Made by a program: the position numbers and the translations under genes
Notes under the pieces: generated by a model
The model's database searches: none
What the model was told of the DNA's origin: nothing
Seen by the model: the letters and a program-made list of their open reading frames with translations, nothing else
Part shown: positions 30,770-38,784 of the stretch, piece after piece
How the letters are laid out: every line of letters starts with the position of its first letter
Position numbering within the stretch: the stretch's first letter is position 1
Assembly: GCF_900113695.1 (NCBI RefSeq)
Contig: NZ_FOQH01000004.1
Location: 517,269 to 581,268 of the forward strand
From: Albimonas pacifica
GTDB lineage: Bacteria > Pseudomonadota > Alphaproteobacteria > Rhodobacterales > Rhodobacteraceae
DNA: 64,000 nucleotides
Direction: 5' to 3'

Positions 30770-31662
30770 CGCCCGCCCTCCGCGGTTTCCCCGGGCCAGT
30801 AGAGGCGCATGGGATTGTCCACCAGCAGCTTGCGCTGCAGCTCCGCCGTGGGCGCGATGCGCGGGATCACGTCGACCAGCGCGCCGTCGTCGGGCATGTG
30901 GCTGCGCATGTTGGGATGCGGCCAGTCCGTGCCCCACAGCACCCGGTCGGGAAAGCGCTCGACCAGCGTCCGGCCGAAGGGGACCACGTCGTCGTAGGGC
31001 GGACCGGCGACGGTCAGCCGCTCGGGGCAGGAGACCTTGATCCAGGCGTCGGGCCGGCCCTCCATGAAGGCGAGCACCCGGGCGAAGCTCGGGCCGCCGA
31101 CCCCCTCGGCCACGTCGGGGCGGCCCATGTGGTCGACCACCAGCACGCCGGGGATCTTCGACAGGAACGGCTCCAGGTCGGCGAGCTCGTGGGCCTCGAA
31201 ATAGACCACCACGTGCCAGCCCAGCGCTTCGATCCGTTCGGCCGTGCGGGCGTAGCGCTCCAGCGGGGCGTTCCCCACCAGCCGCTTGAGGAAATTGAAG
31301 CGCACGCCGCGGACGCCGGCGGCGTGCAGCGCCTCCAGCTCGGCGTCGGCGACGTCCATGTCCACGATCGCGACGCCGCGGGCGCGGCCGGGGCCGGCGT
31401 CCAGCAGGGCGTCGACCATGGCGGCGTTGTCCTTGCCGTGGCAGGTCGCCTGCACGATGACGTTGCGCGCGAAGCCCAGGTGGTCGCGCAGGGCGAACAG
31501 CCGCTCCTTCGGGGCGTCGACGGGGGTGTACTTGCGCTCCGGCGCGAAGGGGAATTTCGCGGCCGGGCCGAAGATGTGGCAATGCGCGTCGACCGCGCCG
31601 ACGGGGGGGCGGAACTCCGGAACCTTCGGGGCCGGGTGGAATTCGAGGTGGTCTTCGCTCAT
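30766..31662 (-). CDS. 2-pyrone-4,6-dicarboxylate lactonase, LigI-like amidohydrolase
   Basis: 298-residue amidohydrolase-2 family barrel. GAVDAHCHIFGP (about residues 22-33) replaces the usual HxH metal motif region, VVYFEAHELADL and VVDHMGRPDV give the central His ligands, and VLWGTDWPHPNMRSHMPDDGAL (about 243-264) carries the catalytic Asp and the substrate-binding arrangement of LigI. LigI hydrolyses 2-pyrone-4,6-dicarboxylate to 4-oxalomesaconate, the substrate of the hydratase encoded at 20972-21718. It is first in the operon with the TAXI-TRAP transporter and divergent from a LysR gene. Start at 31662 (MSEDHLEF) avoids an Arg-rich leader. Confidence 0.87.
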   Translation of the reverse strand: MSEDHLEFHPAPKVPEFRPPVGAVDAHCHIFGPAAKFPFAPERKYTPVDAPKERLFALRDHLGFARNVIVQATCHGKDNAAMVDALLDAGPGRARGVAIVDMDVADAELEALHAAGVRGVRFNFLKRLVGNAPLERYARTAERIEALGWHVVVYFEAHELADLEPFLSKIPGVLVVDHMGRPDVAEGVGGPSFARVLAFMEGRPDAWIKVSCPERLTVAGPPYDDVVPFGRTLVERFPDRVLWGTDWPHPNMRSHMPDDGALVDVIPRIAPTAELQRKLLVDNPMRLYWPGETAEGGR

Positions 31663-31779
31663 GCGCTGTCCGCGCGGCGCAACCCTGCGCCGGACCTCGC
31701 GGGCCCGGCGGCGGACGCCGCGGCGTCGCCTCCCTGTCTGAGTTCTTCTCGTTGAAGGAAGGCTAGAAAGCGCATCGAC

Positions 31780-31790
31780 ATTTTGCAAAT
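31780..31790. promoter_or_regulatory. Candidate LysR box between lactonase and LysR genes
   Basis: ATTTTGCAAAT, a palindrome in an A/T-rich part of the 183-base divergent gap, flanked by GACA and TGATGT, which extend the dyad imperfectly. Its position fits autoregulation of the LysR gene and control of the lactonase-TRAP operon. Confidence 0.45.
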
Positions 31791-31845
31791 TGATGTTGTT
31801 TCTGATCTACATCATTCCGGTGAATGTTGGCGCCAGGAGGGAGCC

Positions 31846-32814
31846 ATGCTGAAGACCTTCGACATGAACCTGTTCCTGGTCTTCCACGTGTTGATGGAGG
31901 AGCGCAGCGTCACCCGCGCCGGCGACCGCCTGGGACGCACGCAGTCCGCGATCTCGAACGCGCTCAAGCGCCTGCGCCTGCGCTTCGACGATCCGCTGTT
32001 CGTGCGGACCCCCGACGGCCTCGCCCCCACGCCCCGCGCCGAGGAGCTGCATCGCGACGTCGAGCGCCTGATCGGCTTCGGCGAGACCTGCCTGGAGCGC
32101 GCCTCCGAGTTCGATCCGATGACCTCGACCCGGGTGTTCCGGCTGGGCGCGCCCGACCGGCTGGGCCTGCCGGTGTTCCTGCCCTTCCTCGAGACCATGC
32201 GCCGCCTCGCGCCCGGGCTCGAGTTCGACATCCGCGCCACCGACCAGGACCACGCCCTGCGGCTGGTCGAGAGCCAGGAGATCGACGCCGCCCTGGGCAC
32301 CTTCGCCAGCCTGCCCTCGGTGGTGAACCGGCGCGGTCTCTACGAGGAGAAGCTGGTCTGCCTGGTCCGACCCGGCCATCCAGTGACCCAGCCGCCGCAG
32401 CCGGTCGACCTGCACCGGCTCCTGGACTTCCACCACGTCGTCGTGCGTTCAGGCGGCGCGCGCATCGCGGTGTTCGACGCCAACCTCGAGCGCCTGGGAC
32501 TGGAGCGCAAGCTGGCCGCGGCGCTGGGCAGCTTCACGCTGGTTCCCAGCCTGCTGCGCGACAGCGACCTGGTCGGGGTCTTCACCATGCGCACGGCGAC
32601 CTACATGGCGGAGAATTACGGCCTGGTGACGCTGCCCCTGCCCATCGAGATCGAACCGATCCCGCATGGGTTGATCTGGCACCGGCGCATGGACGCCGAT
32701 CGGGGGCATGCGTGGGTGCGCGAACAGCTGCTGGCCCATTGCGCCGGCCCCTCGATCGACCCGGTCGAGCCGCCGACCGGATCGCCGCGCGCCCGTCGCC
32801 TCGACCCCGCATGA
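31846..32814 (+). CDS. LysR-type regulator divergent from LigI/TAXI-TRAP
   Basis: 322-residue LysR regulator of the NodD/PcaQ-like sort that begins with a DMNLFLVFHVLMEE HTH (then GRTQSAISNALKRLRLRFDDPLFVR). The effector domain starts at FRLGAPDRLGLPVFLPFL. ATG at 31846 has CCAGGAGGGAG directly upstream. It is divergent from the lactonase operon and is its probable regulator. The C-terminal tail (EPPTGSPRARRLDP) is unconserved. Confidence 0.88.
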   Translation: MLKTFDMNLFLVFHVLMEERSVTRAGDRLGRTQSAISNALKRLRLRFDDPLFVRTPDGLAPTPRAEELHRDVERLIGFGETCLERASEFDPMTSTRVFRLGAPDRLGLPVFLPFLETMRRLAPGLEFDIRATDQDHALRLVESQEIDAALGTFASLPSVVNRRGLYEEKLVCLVRPGHPVTQPPQPVDLHRLLDFHHVVVRSGGARIAVFDANLERLGLERKLAAALGSFTLVPSLLRDSDLVGVFTMRTATYMAENYGLVTLPLPIEIEPIPHGLIWHRRMDADRGHAWVREQLLAHCAGPSIDPVEPPTGSPRARRLDPA

Positions 32815-32884
32815 CGCCTCGTCGTCGCGTGACCGAAAAAGCTCCGTCGCTGGAGCCTGCCGCCGCCCGGCCGCCCTGGCGCAG

Positions 32885-33525
32885 CTCGATATGCCCGCCG
32901 CGGCCATGTTTCCAGTCCGCGACTGGCGCGTATGAGGCGGGTTTGACCCGAGAGTGGCGCGGCACGCCTGCTGGAACCGGCTGACGAAGCTGCGCTCCCG
33001 GCCGGTGAAGATCGCCTCCGCCGTGGTCATCGCTCGGCGGGCGATTGTGCTCCTGCAAGGCGGCCGATCCGCTTCGTCGCCGTCGATCCCGCGTCCGCAG
33101 GACTCGCCGAAGACGGCGAACACCTTGTCGCGGGCGTCGAGCGCAATCCGCCTCGCATCTGGCGGGGCTGGGCCGCTCGAGCGTCACCTGGCCGTGGCGG
33201 AGCCGGACATGTCCGACCTCAACCGTGTCGCGGCGCCCTCGATCAGCGCGCACGCGCGGCGCCAGTCGGCTGCGCAGCCGCGCACGGCGTCGCCGCCGCC
33301 GTCACGACCGAGCCCGTGCAGCTCCGCGAAGATCCGCGTCCGCGTCCGCCGCTCACGGTTCGGCCGCACCGCATTCGCGGCGGCGAGGATGGCCGTATCG
33401 CCCCACCGGGGGCCGATCTTCGGATGGGGCTCGAAGCTCTGCTCCAGAGCGAACCCCGTTTCGTCCGAGCGGATCGCCTCGCGCACTGGCTTCCGGGACG
33501 CCCGCGGCGCCCGGAACATCGCCTC
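32885..33525 (-). pseudogene. Decayed IS21-family transposase (IstA) remnant
   Basis: Pieces of an IstA-like transposase can be followed on the minus strand through at least two frame changes. From 33519 down, RERRTRTRIFAELHGLG and then DAVRGCAADWRRA resemble the N-terminal DNA-binding part. From about 33123 down in another frame, ARRAMTTAEAIFTGRERSF followed by VSRFQQAC matches the region after the second catalytic Asp. Near 32947 in a third frame, VKPASYAPVADWKHGRGG matches the VEPVACTPASGWEKGQVEN region. The DDE catalytic block itself is not intact and no IstB gene is near. It is recognised by eye from family consensus, so the identity is probable rather than proven. Confidence 0.6.
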
Positions 33526-34292
33526 GAACCATGTCCCTGGACGAACGACGCGCCTGTCTCCGCCACCAGGATCCAGACGCCGGCCCCGAGCGATCGCGAA
33601 GGCATTCTGGAGCCTAGTTCCGGGGGGGCGACGGGACGCCGATCAGAGTGGATTGCACCGAACGGATCGCCTCCGTCGCCAAGCTCAAGTCGCAGCGTGA
33701 CATCCTGAAAACGGGTCGCCATTGGCGCGCCATGGGTCCGCGCGGCAATGGCGACGCGGTCTTCGCGCGGGAAACGACATGCCGTTCGTCTTCATCGCGA
33801 GCCGAACCCCTCCGTCACGACATCGACTCGGATGTCTCATGGGCGCTGGCGACGGACAGCATCCAGATCGCGGCCCCCGGCGGGGCGACGGCCATGCGGG
33901 GACGACGTCCGCCCCCGTGGGCTCCGCGCGAGGCGTCGCCCGGGACCTGCGCCGCCGCAAGAGCATGGGCGACGTCGTCCCGCCCGGCGCGACGCCGACC
34001 GAGATGCCGGCGGCGGCGCTCGGCGTGGATGGCCCGCCGGCTGCGGGTCCCGACCTGCATCCATCCGCCGGAGTCGACGCTGGGGGCGTCTCCGCGCGCG
34101 TGCGCCGCGTGGCCTGGCCCGACGGCGGCCATGTCGCCGGCCGCGCGATCGACATGGCGGTCGGACTGAACGCATGGCGTGACGGCCGGGCGCGCTCGCC
34201 CATCTGCGAGCCTGCCGAAGGATCCGGTGGACTCGCCGGGGCGATACGACGATGCGCGAGGCAGGACCCGAGCGCGCAGGCCGAACAACGCG
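33526..34292. other. Gap without supported gene
   Basis: About 770 bases beyond the IS21 remnant. Long open frames exist on both strands because of the high G+C, but none has a recognisable protein, a ribosome site or normal composition. It is probably further decayed mobile-element or recombined DNA marking a junction between the catabolic island and the next block. Confidence 0.5.
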
Positions 34293-35159
34293 CTACGGCC
34301 TCCTGGACACGACCTCGGCGATCGTCGCGCCTATGGACGCGATCGCCGCGTTGCGCGCGTCCATCGAGGCGTCGGTCTCCGTGATGAAGACGACGGCGAT
34401 CAGCGGGGCGCGGTTCGGCGGCCACAGGACCGCGACGATGCCGCGCGTGCCGTGCCCGCCCGCTCCGGTCCGATCCCCGACGCGCCAGTCGGCGGGCAAG
34501 CCGGCCCTCAGCAGCGGTCCGCCGACCTCGTTGCCGACGAGCCATTCGACGAGCTGCGCGCGCGAACCGTCCGAAAGGGCGTCGCCCAGGACGAGGGTCT
34601 CGAAGGTCGCCGCCATCGCCGCCGGCGTGCTGGTGTCGCGCGGATCGCCCGGCGCGCCCTCGTTGAGGCTCGGTTCGCGGCGGTCGAGGCGGGTGACGTC
34701 GTCGCCCAGCCCACGGGCGAGGCGTGCGACGGCAGGCGGACCGCCGAGAGCGTCGATGATCATGTTCGCGGCCGTGTTGTCGCTGGTGCTCATCGTGGCC
34801 TCGCACAGGGCATGAAGGCTCATCTCGCCCCCCACCCGACGCTCGGTGACCGGCGCGTAGCTCAGGAGGTCGCTCTGCCGGATCGCGACGGTCCGCCGGG
34901 GGTCGATCGCGCCGGCATCCGCGCGCGACAGCAACGCGGCGCAGGCGAGAACCTTGAACGTGCTTGCCATCGGAAACCGTTCGTCGGCGCGATGCTCCCA
35001 GCGATCGCCGCGGCCCGTGTCGTGGATCGACAGCCCGACGCGGGCGCCGAGATCGGCCTCGATCCGGCGGACCGTGTCGAGGATCGGATCGCCCTCGGCA
35101 TGCGCGAGGTCGGCGGAGGCGAGCGCGAACAGCATGAAAAGCGCGGTGAGGATCTTCAT
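34293..35159 (-). CDS. Class A beta-lactamase
   Basis: 288 residues with a Sec signal (MKILTALFMLFALASADLAHA). All class A motifs are seen: active-site Ser in PMASTFKVLAC (about residue 66), SDN in STSDNTAANM (about 127), the omega-loop Glu in RREPSLNEG (about 162), and RTG in place of KTG in VGDRTGAGG (about 229). An Arg at that box is typical of carbenicillin-hydrolysing CARB/PSE-type enzymes. It should hydrolyse penicillins in the periplasm. The start overlaps the stop of the S9A peptidase gene (ATGA), so it is the last gene of a RidA-peptidase-lactamase operon, an unusual setting. No AmpR-like regulator is next to it. Confidence 0.92.
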   Translation of the reverse strand: MKILTALFMLFALASADLAHAEGDPILDTVRRIEADLGARVGLSIHDTGRGDRWEHRADERFPMASTFKVLACAALLSRADAGAIDPRRTVAIRQSDLLSYAPVTERRVGGEMSLHALCEATMSTSDNTAANMIIDALGGPPAVARLARGLGDDVTRLDRREPSLNEGAPGDPRDTSTPAAMAATFETLVLGDALSDGSRAQLVEWLVGNEVGGPLLRAGLPADWRVGDRTGAGGHGTRGIVAVLWPPNRAPLIAVVFITETDASMDARNAAIASIGATIAEVVSRRP

Positions 35160-37243
35160 CTTGCGTCCTGACTTGAGATGCGGGCCTGGCGCGGCCAACC
35201 GACCGCGAGGCCGGTCCAGCGGGCGGCGAACGTCCACATGTCGGCGTAGAGGGCGATGGTCCTGTCATGGGGCAGGCCCGCTCCGTGACCGGCGCGGCTC
35301 TCGACGCGGACGAGGCGAGGCTTCGGACCAAGGTCGCTCGCCTGCAGCGCCGCGACATACTTGAACGTGTGCCCGGGGACGACGCGGTCGTCGCCGTCGG
35401 CGGTGGTCGCCAGGATCGCCGGATAGTCCGCGCCCGGGCGGATGTTGTGGTAGGGCGAGTAGCTGAGGAGGCTGGCGAAGTGCCTCTCCTCTTCGGGACT
35501 GCCGAAATCGCCGGCCCACAGCATCCCGCCGGTGAAGCGGTGATAACGCAGCATGTCCATGACGCCGACTCCGGGCAGCGCCGCCGCGAAGAGGTCCGGC
35601 CGCTGGTTGACGACGGCGCCGACGAGGAGACCGCCGTTGGACTCGCCGTGGATCGCGAGCCCGTCCTGCGGGGCGATCCCCTCGGCCTTGAGGAACTCGG
35701 CGGCGGCGATGAAGTCGTCGAACGCGTTCTGGCGGTTCTCGAACTGCCCCGCCCGATGCCAGGCCCGGCCATACTCGCCGCCGCCGCGGATGTTGGCGGT
35801 GGCGACGGCGCCGCCCTGTTCGATCCACGCCATGTGCGCGGGGTTGTAGACCGGGATCATGCTGATCCCGAAGCCGCCGTAGCCGGTGAGCAGGGTCGGC
35901 GTCGGGCCCGTCGCGTCCCGCCGCCGGACGATGAAGACCGGCACGCGGGCGCCGTCCTTCGACGTGACGAAGCGCTGCTCGACCGCGATCCGCTCGCGGT
36001 CGACGCGCAGCTCCGGCTCGGCCCAGATCTCGAGCCTGTCGGCGGCCACATCGTAGCGGCAGACCGTGATCGGGGTGTCGAAGCTCGAAAACAGGAAGAA
36101 GGCATGGGTGTCGGCGGCCCGGCCCTGGAAGCCGCCGGCGCTGCCGATGCCGGGCAGCTGCACCACGCCGTCAGGCGTTCCGTCGGGCGCGAAGCGGCGC
36201 AGCTCCGTTTGGGCGTCGACGAGGCAGGTCGCCAGGATGCGGCCCCCGATGAGCGCCGCGCTGGTGAGGACGGCCGCATCCTCGGCGACGATCTGCCTGG
36301 GGCTCGGCTGCGGATCGTCGAGGTCGAGCGTGACGATCCGGCGACGCTCGGCCGCGTCGCTGGTCACGAGAAGGAGCCGCGCTCCCTCGCTGCCGATCAC
36401 CGACCACTCGGCATCGAACCCTGTCACGACAGGGCGCACGATCCAGTCGGGATCCGTGAGGTCCACCACGGCGAGCGCGTTCACGCCGGGCCCCGGCGTG
36501 GTCGTGATGACGAGGAATCGCCCGTCGTCGGTCCGGTCGGCGAGATTGAGCGCGAAGGGGTGCTCGGCATCCGCGTGGACGAGGCGATCCGCGGACTGGT
36601 CGGCGCCGAGGCGATGGAACCAGACCGCGTGACCGGAAAGGCCGGCCGGGTCGGCCGCTCCGCCGGCGGGTTCGGGGTAGCGCGAATAGAAGAAGCCGGA
36701 ACCGTCCGCCGCCCAGGCGATCAGGGTGAAGCGCGCCCACCGGACCTCGTCGGCCAGCACGGCGCCGTCGCAGACGTCGACGACCCTGATCGTCCGCCAG
36801 TCCGTTCCGCTGTCCTGGACCCCGAGGGCGACGAAGCGACCGTCATCCGATGGGGCCCATTCGCCGAGCGCGACGGACCCGTCGTCGGACCAGCGGTTCG
36901 GGTCGAACAGGGTTCGGTCACGCCCGCCCTCCCTCACGATCAGCGACGGCTGGTCGTCCGCCCCGGACCGGCGCGTGAAGAAGAGGCGATCTCCGCGCCC
37001 GATCGGGGCGCCGAGCTGTTCAAAGTCGAGCGCCGCGGCGAGACGCTCGGCGAAAACCGCGCGGCCGGGCAAGGCCGCGAGGCAGGCTTCGGTCACGGCG
37101 TTCTGCGCCGCGATCCAGTCTGCGACCCGCGGATCATCGCGCATGTCGCTCTCGAGCCAGCGGTATGGGTCGCTGACCCGGCGCCCGAAATGCTCCTCGA
37201 CGACGTCGATCGCCTCGGTGACGGGATAGGTGGGGGATGGCAT
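35156..37243 (-). CDS. Prolyl oligopeptidase family serine peptidase (S9A)
   Basis: 695 residues, the usual length. An N-terminal beta-propeller (about 70-410) is followed by an alpha/beta-hydrolase domain with the Ser nucleophile in GESNGGLLVG (about residue 545), the Asp in ATTADGDDRVVP (about 625) and the His in ESRAGHGAGLP (about 661). YGGFGISMIPVYNP and NIRGGGEYGRAWH are the family's conserved approach to the active site. It cleaves short peptides after proline. No signal peptide is seen, so it is cytoplasmic. It follows the RidA gene by 9 bases and overlaps the beta-lactamase gene. Confidence 0.93.
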   Translation of the reverse strand: MPSPTYPVTEAIDVVEEHFGRRVSDPYRWLESDMRDDPRVADWIAAQNAVTEACLAALPGRAVFAERLAAALDFEQLGAPIGRGDRLFFTRRSGADDQPSLIVREGGRDRTLFDPNRWSDDGSVALGEWAPSDDGRFVALGVQDSGTDWRTIRVVDVCDGAVLADEVRWARFTLIAWAADGSGFFYSRYPEPAGGAADPAGLSGHAVWFHRLGADQSADRLVHADAEHPFALNLADRTDDGRFLVITTTPGPGVNALAVVDLTDPDWIVRPVVTGFDAEWSVIGSEGARLLLVTSDAAERRRIVTLDLDDPQPSPRQIVAEDAAVLTSAALIGGRILATCLVDAQTELRRFAPDGTPDGVVQLPGIGSAGGFQGRAADTHAFFLFSSFDTPITVCRYDVAADRLEIWAEPELRVDRERIAVEQRFVTSKDGARVPVFIVRRRDATGPTPTLLTGYGGFGISMIPVYNPAHMAWIEQGGAVATANIRGGGEYGRAWHRAGQFENRQNAFDDFIAAAEFLKAEGIAPQDGLAIHGESNGGLLVGAVVNQRPDLFAAALPGVGVMDMLRYHRFTGGMLWAGDFGSPEEERHFASLLSYSPYHNIRPGADYPAILATTADGDDRVVPGHTFKYVAALQASDLGPKPRLVRVESRAGHGAGLPHDRTIALYADMWTFAARWTGLAVGWPRQARISSQDAR

Positions 37244-37252
37244 CGGGCGCGA

Positions 37253-37645
37253 TCAGCCCGGGACGCGGGCGACGACCTTGATCTCGAAGTCGAAACCGGC
37301 GAGCCAGGTCACGCCGATCGCCGTCCAGTTGGGAAACGGCGCCTCGGGGAAGTGCCGATCCTTGGCCGCGAGGAACGTCTCGAACTGAGTTTCGGGGTCG
37401 GTGTGGAACGAGGTCACGTCGACGACGTCGTCGAGGCTGCAGCCTCCCGCCTCGAGCACGGCCTTCAGGTTGGCGAAGGCCTGCTCGACCTGGTCCGTGT
37501 AGTCGGGCTCGGGCGACCCGTCCTCGCGGCTGCCGACCTGCCCGGAGACGAACAGGAGGTCGCCGGACCGGATCGCGGCGGAGTAGCGGTGCTTCTCGTA
37601 GACCGCGGTGCGGGCCGCGGGGAAGATGGCCTGGTTGGCGCTCAT
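37253..37645 (-). CDS. RidA-family (YjgF/YER057c/UK114) protein
   Basis: 130-residue trimeric RidA-fold protein: SGDLLFVSGQVGSREDG (about residues 27-43), DQVEQAFANLKAVLEAGG and the C-terminal PNWTAIGVTWLAG. Archetypal RidA deaminates reactive enamines/imines; its key Arg normally lies near residue 105 in an R-x-x-x-x-V setting that is not conserved here, so this is more likely one of the sister groups (Rid4-7) with other roles. ATG at 37645 has AAGGAAGG 5 bases upstream; longer frames add an implausible leader. It probably starts the operon with the peptidase and beta-lactamase. Confidence 0.85.
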   Translation of the reverse strand: MSANQAIFPAARTAVYEKHRYSAAIRSGDLLFVSGQVGSREDGSPEPDYTDQVEQAFANLKAVLEAGGCSLDDVVDVTSFHTDPETQFETFLAAKDRHFPEAPFPNWTAIGVTWLAGFDFEIKVVARVPG

Positions 37646-37727
37646 GGAGGCCTTCCTTTGCGTCGGTCGGCCGGTCCCGGCGTGGGGGGCTCCGGCCTCC
37701 GTGGAGGCTTCGTCGGTCGATACGGCA

Positions 37728-37764
37728 GCGTTCCGACCATATGGGATCGCCCTGGGCGGAACGC
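37728..37764. promoter_or_regulatory. Inverted repeat upstream of ridA
   Basis: GCGTTCCG (37728-37735) and CGGAACGC (37757-37764) form a perfect 8-base dyad with a 21-base spacer about 85 bases upstream of the RidA gene. The half-site GGAACG also makes up the TetR-type operator at 45233-45248, but the spacing differs. Confidence 0.35.
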
Positions 37765-37809
37765 AAGCGTCTCGGCGAGACGGGCGCCGGGGCGTCGGCG
37801 GGAGCGCGC

Positions 37810-38700
37810 TCACACCTCGAACGTCCCCTCGAACATCGCCGCGCACCGTCCCCCGACCGTTGCGCGGGTCGTGGACCCGTCGCGGAACGCCCGGGCGACG
37901 AGTCGGCTCGGCCGGCCCATGTCCTCGCCCTGCGAGGCGTGAACGGCGACGTCGCGTCCGGCGAGTTCGGCGATCAGTCCGGCCACGGCGGCGGTGGCGC
38001 TGCCGGTCGCCGGATCCTCGACAAGGCGCGGCGTGAACATGCGGGCGTGGATGGCGACGGCCGCCTCGCCCGGCGCCGCGTCGTCGCGCACGTAGGCATA
38101 GACGGATCGCGCGCCATCGAGCGGCAGCAGGGCGTCGCCGGCCTGTCGGCTTGCGCGCCGAAGCGCCTCGCGCGACTGCAGTTCGACCACGAGGAAGGCG
38201 AGGCCGACCGAAGCGACCTGCGGCTGATGACGGTCGGTGCGCACGTCGGCGGCATCAAGGCCGAGAAGGCGGGCCGCAGCGCCTGCGCCTGCCGTCGCGC
38301 CCCGCGACAGCGGCTGCGGAGAAAGAAGCTCGGCCCCGCAGACCCGGTCGCCGTCTTTGGCGAGCGTGATCTCGACGGGGCCGGCCAGCTCCTCGAACAC
38401 GAAGCGGCCGGGAACCTCCGCCCCCGCGGCCGCCATCGAGCGCGCGAGGAGGAACGCGGTCCCGATGTTGGGATGCCCCGCGAACGGGATTTCGCGGTCG
38501 GGGGTGAAGATGCGCAGCCGGGCGGTGTTGCGGGCGTCCGCCGGCGGGAGCAGGAACGTGCTTTCGATATAGTTGAACTCGACCGCCAGGGCCTGCATCT
38601 CGTCGGTGCTCAGTCCCTCGGCGTCGAAGACCGTCGCGACCGGGTTCCCTCCGAGCGGCGCGTCGGTGAAGACATCGGCGGTGGCGTAACGTCGGATCAT
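37810..38700 (-). CDS. PhzF-family isomerase
   Basis: 296 residues in the twin-domain diaminopimelate-epimerase-like fold: DVFTDAPLGGNPVATVFDAEG at the N terminus, the catalytic Glu in FNYIESTFLLPP (about residue 46), IPFAGHPNIGTAFLLA (about 71-86) and RLVEDPATGSATAAVAG (about 225-241). PhzF itself isomerises a phenazine precursor, but most members have unknown substrates and no phenazine genes are here. It lies between the MFS exporter and RidA genes on the same strand. Confidence 0.9.
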   Translation of the reverse strand: MIRRYATADVFTDAPLGGNPVATVFDAEGLSTDEMQALAVEFNYIESTFLLPPADARNTARLRIFTPDREIPFAGHPNIGTAFLLARSMAAAGAEVPGRFVFEELAGPVEITLAKDGDRVCGAELLSPQPLSRGATAGAGAAARLLGLDAADVRTDRHQPQVASVGLAFLVVELQSREALRRASRQAGDALLPLDGARSVYAYVRDDAAPGEAAVAIHARMFTPRLVEDPATGSATAAVAGLIAELAGRDVAVHASQGEDMGRPSRLVARAFRDGSTTRATVGGRCAAMFEGTFEV

Positions 38701-38784
38701 CGGGGTCTCCTTCCGATGGGCGGCGCGCCGCGGCGGCGCGGCGGGATCTGCCGGGCGGCGCGCTGCGAAAGCCGGGAACGACGC

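Noticed and set aside
28697..30802. Long open frame on the plus strand
   Set aside because: Lies wholly antisense to the TRAP permease and lactonase genes; composition (Gln/Arg/His-rich) is that of a shadow frame in high-G+C DNA.
33722..34384. Plus-strand open frame next to the IS21 remnant
   Set aside because: No recognisable protein and it runs into the antisense of the beta-lactamase gene.
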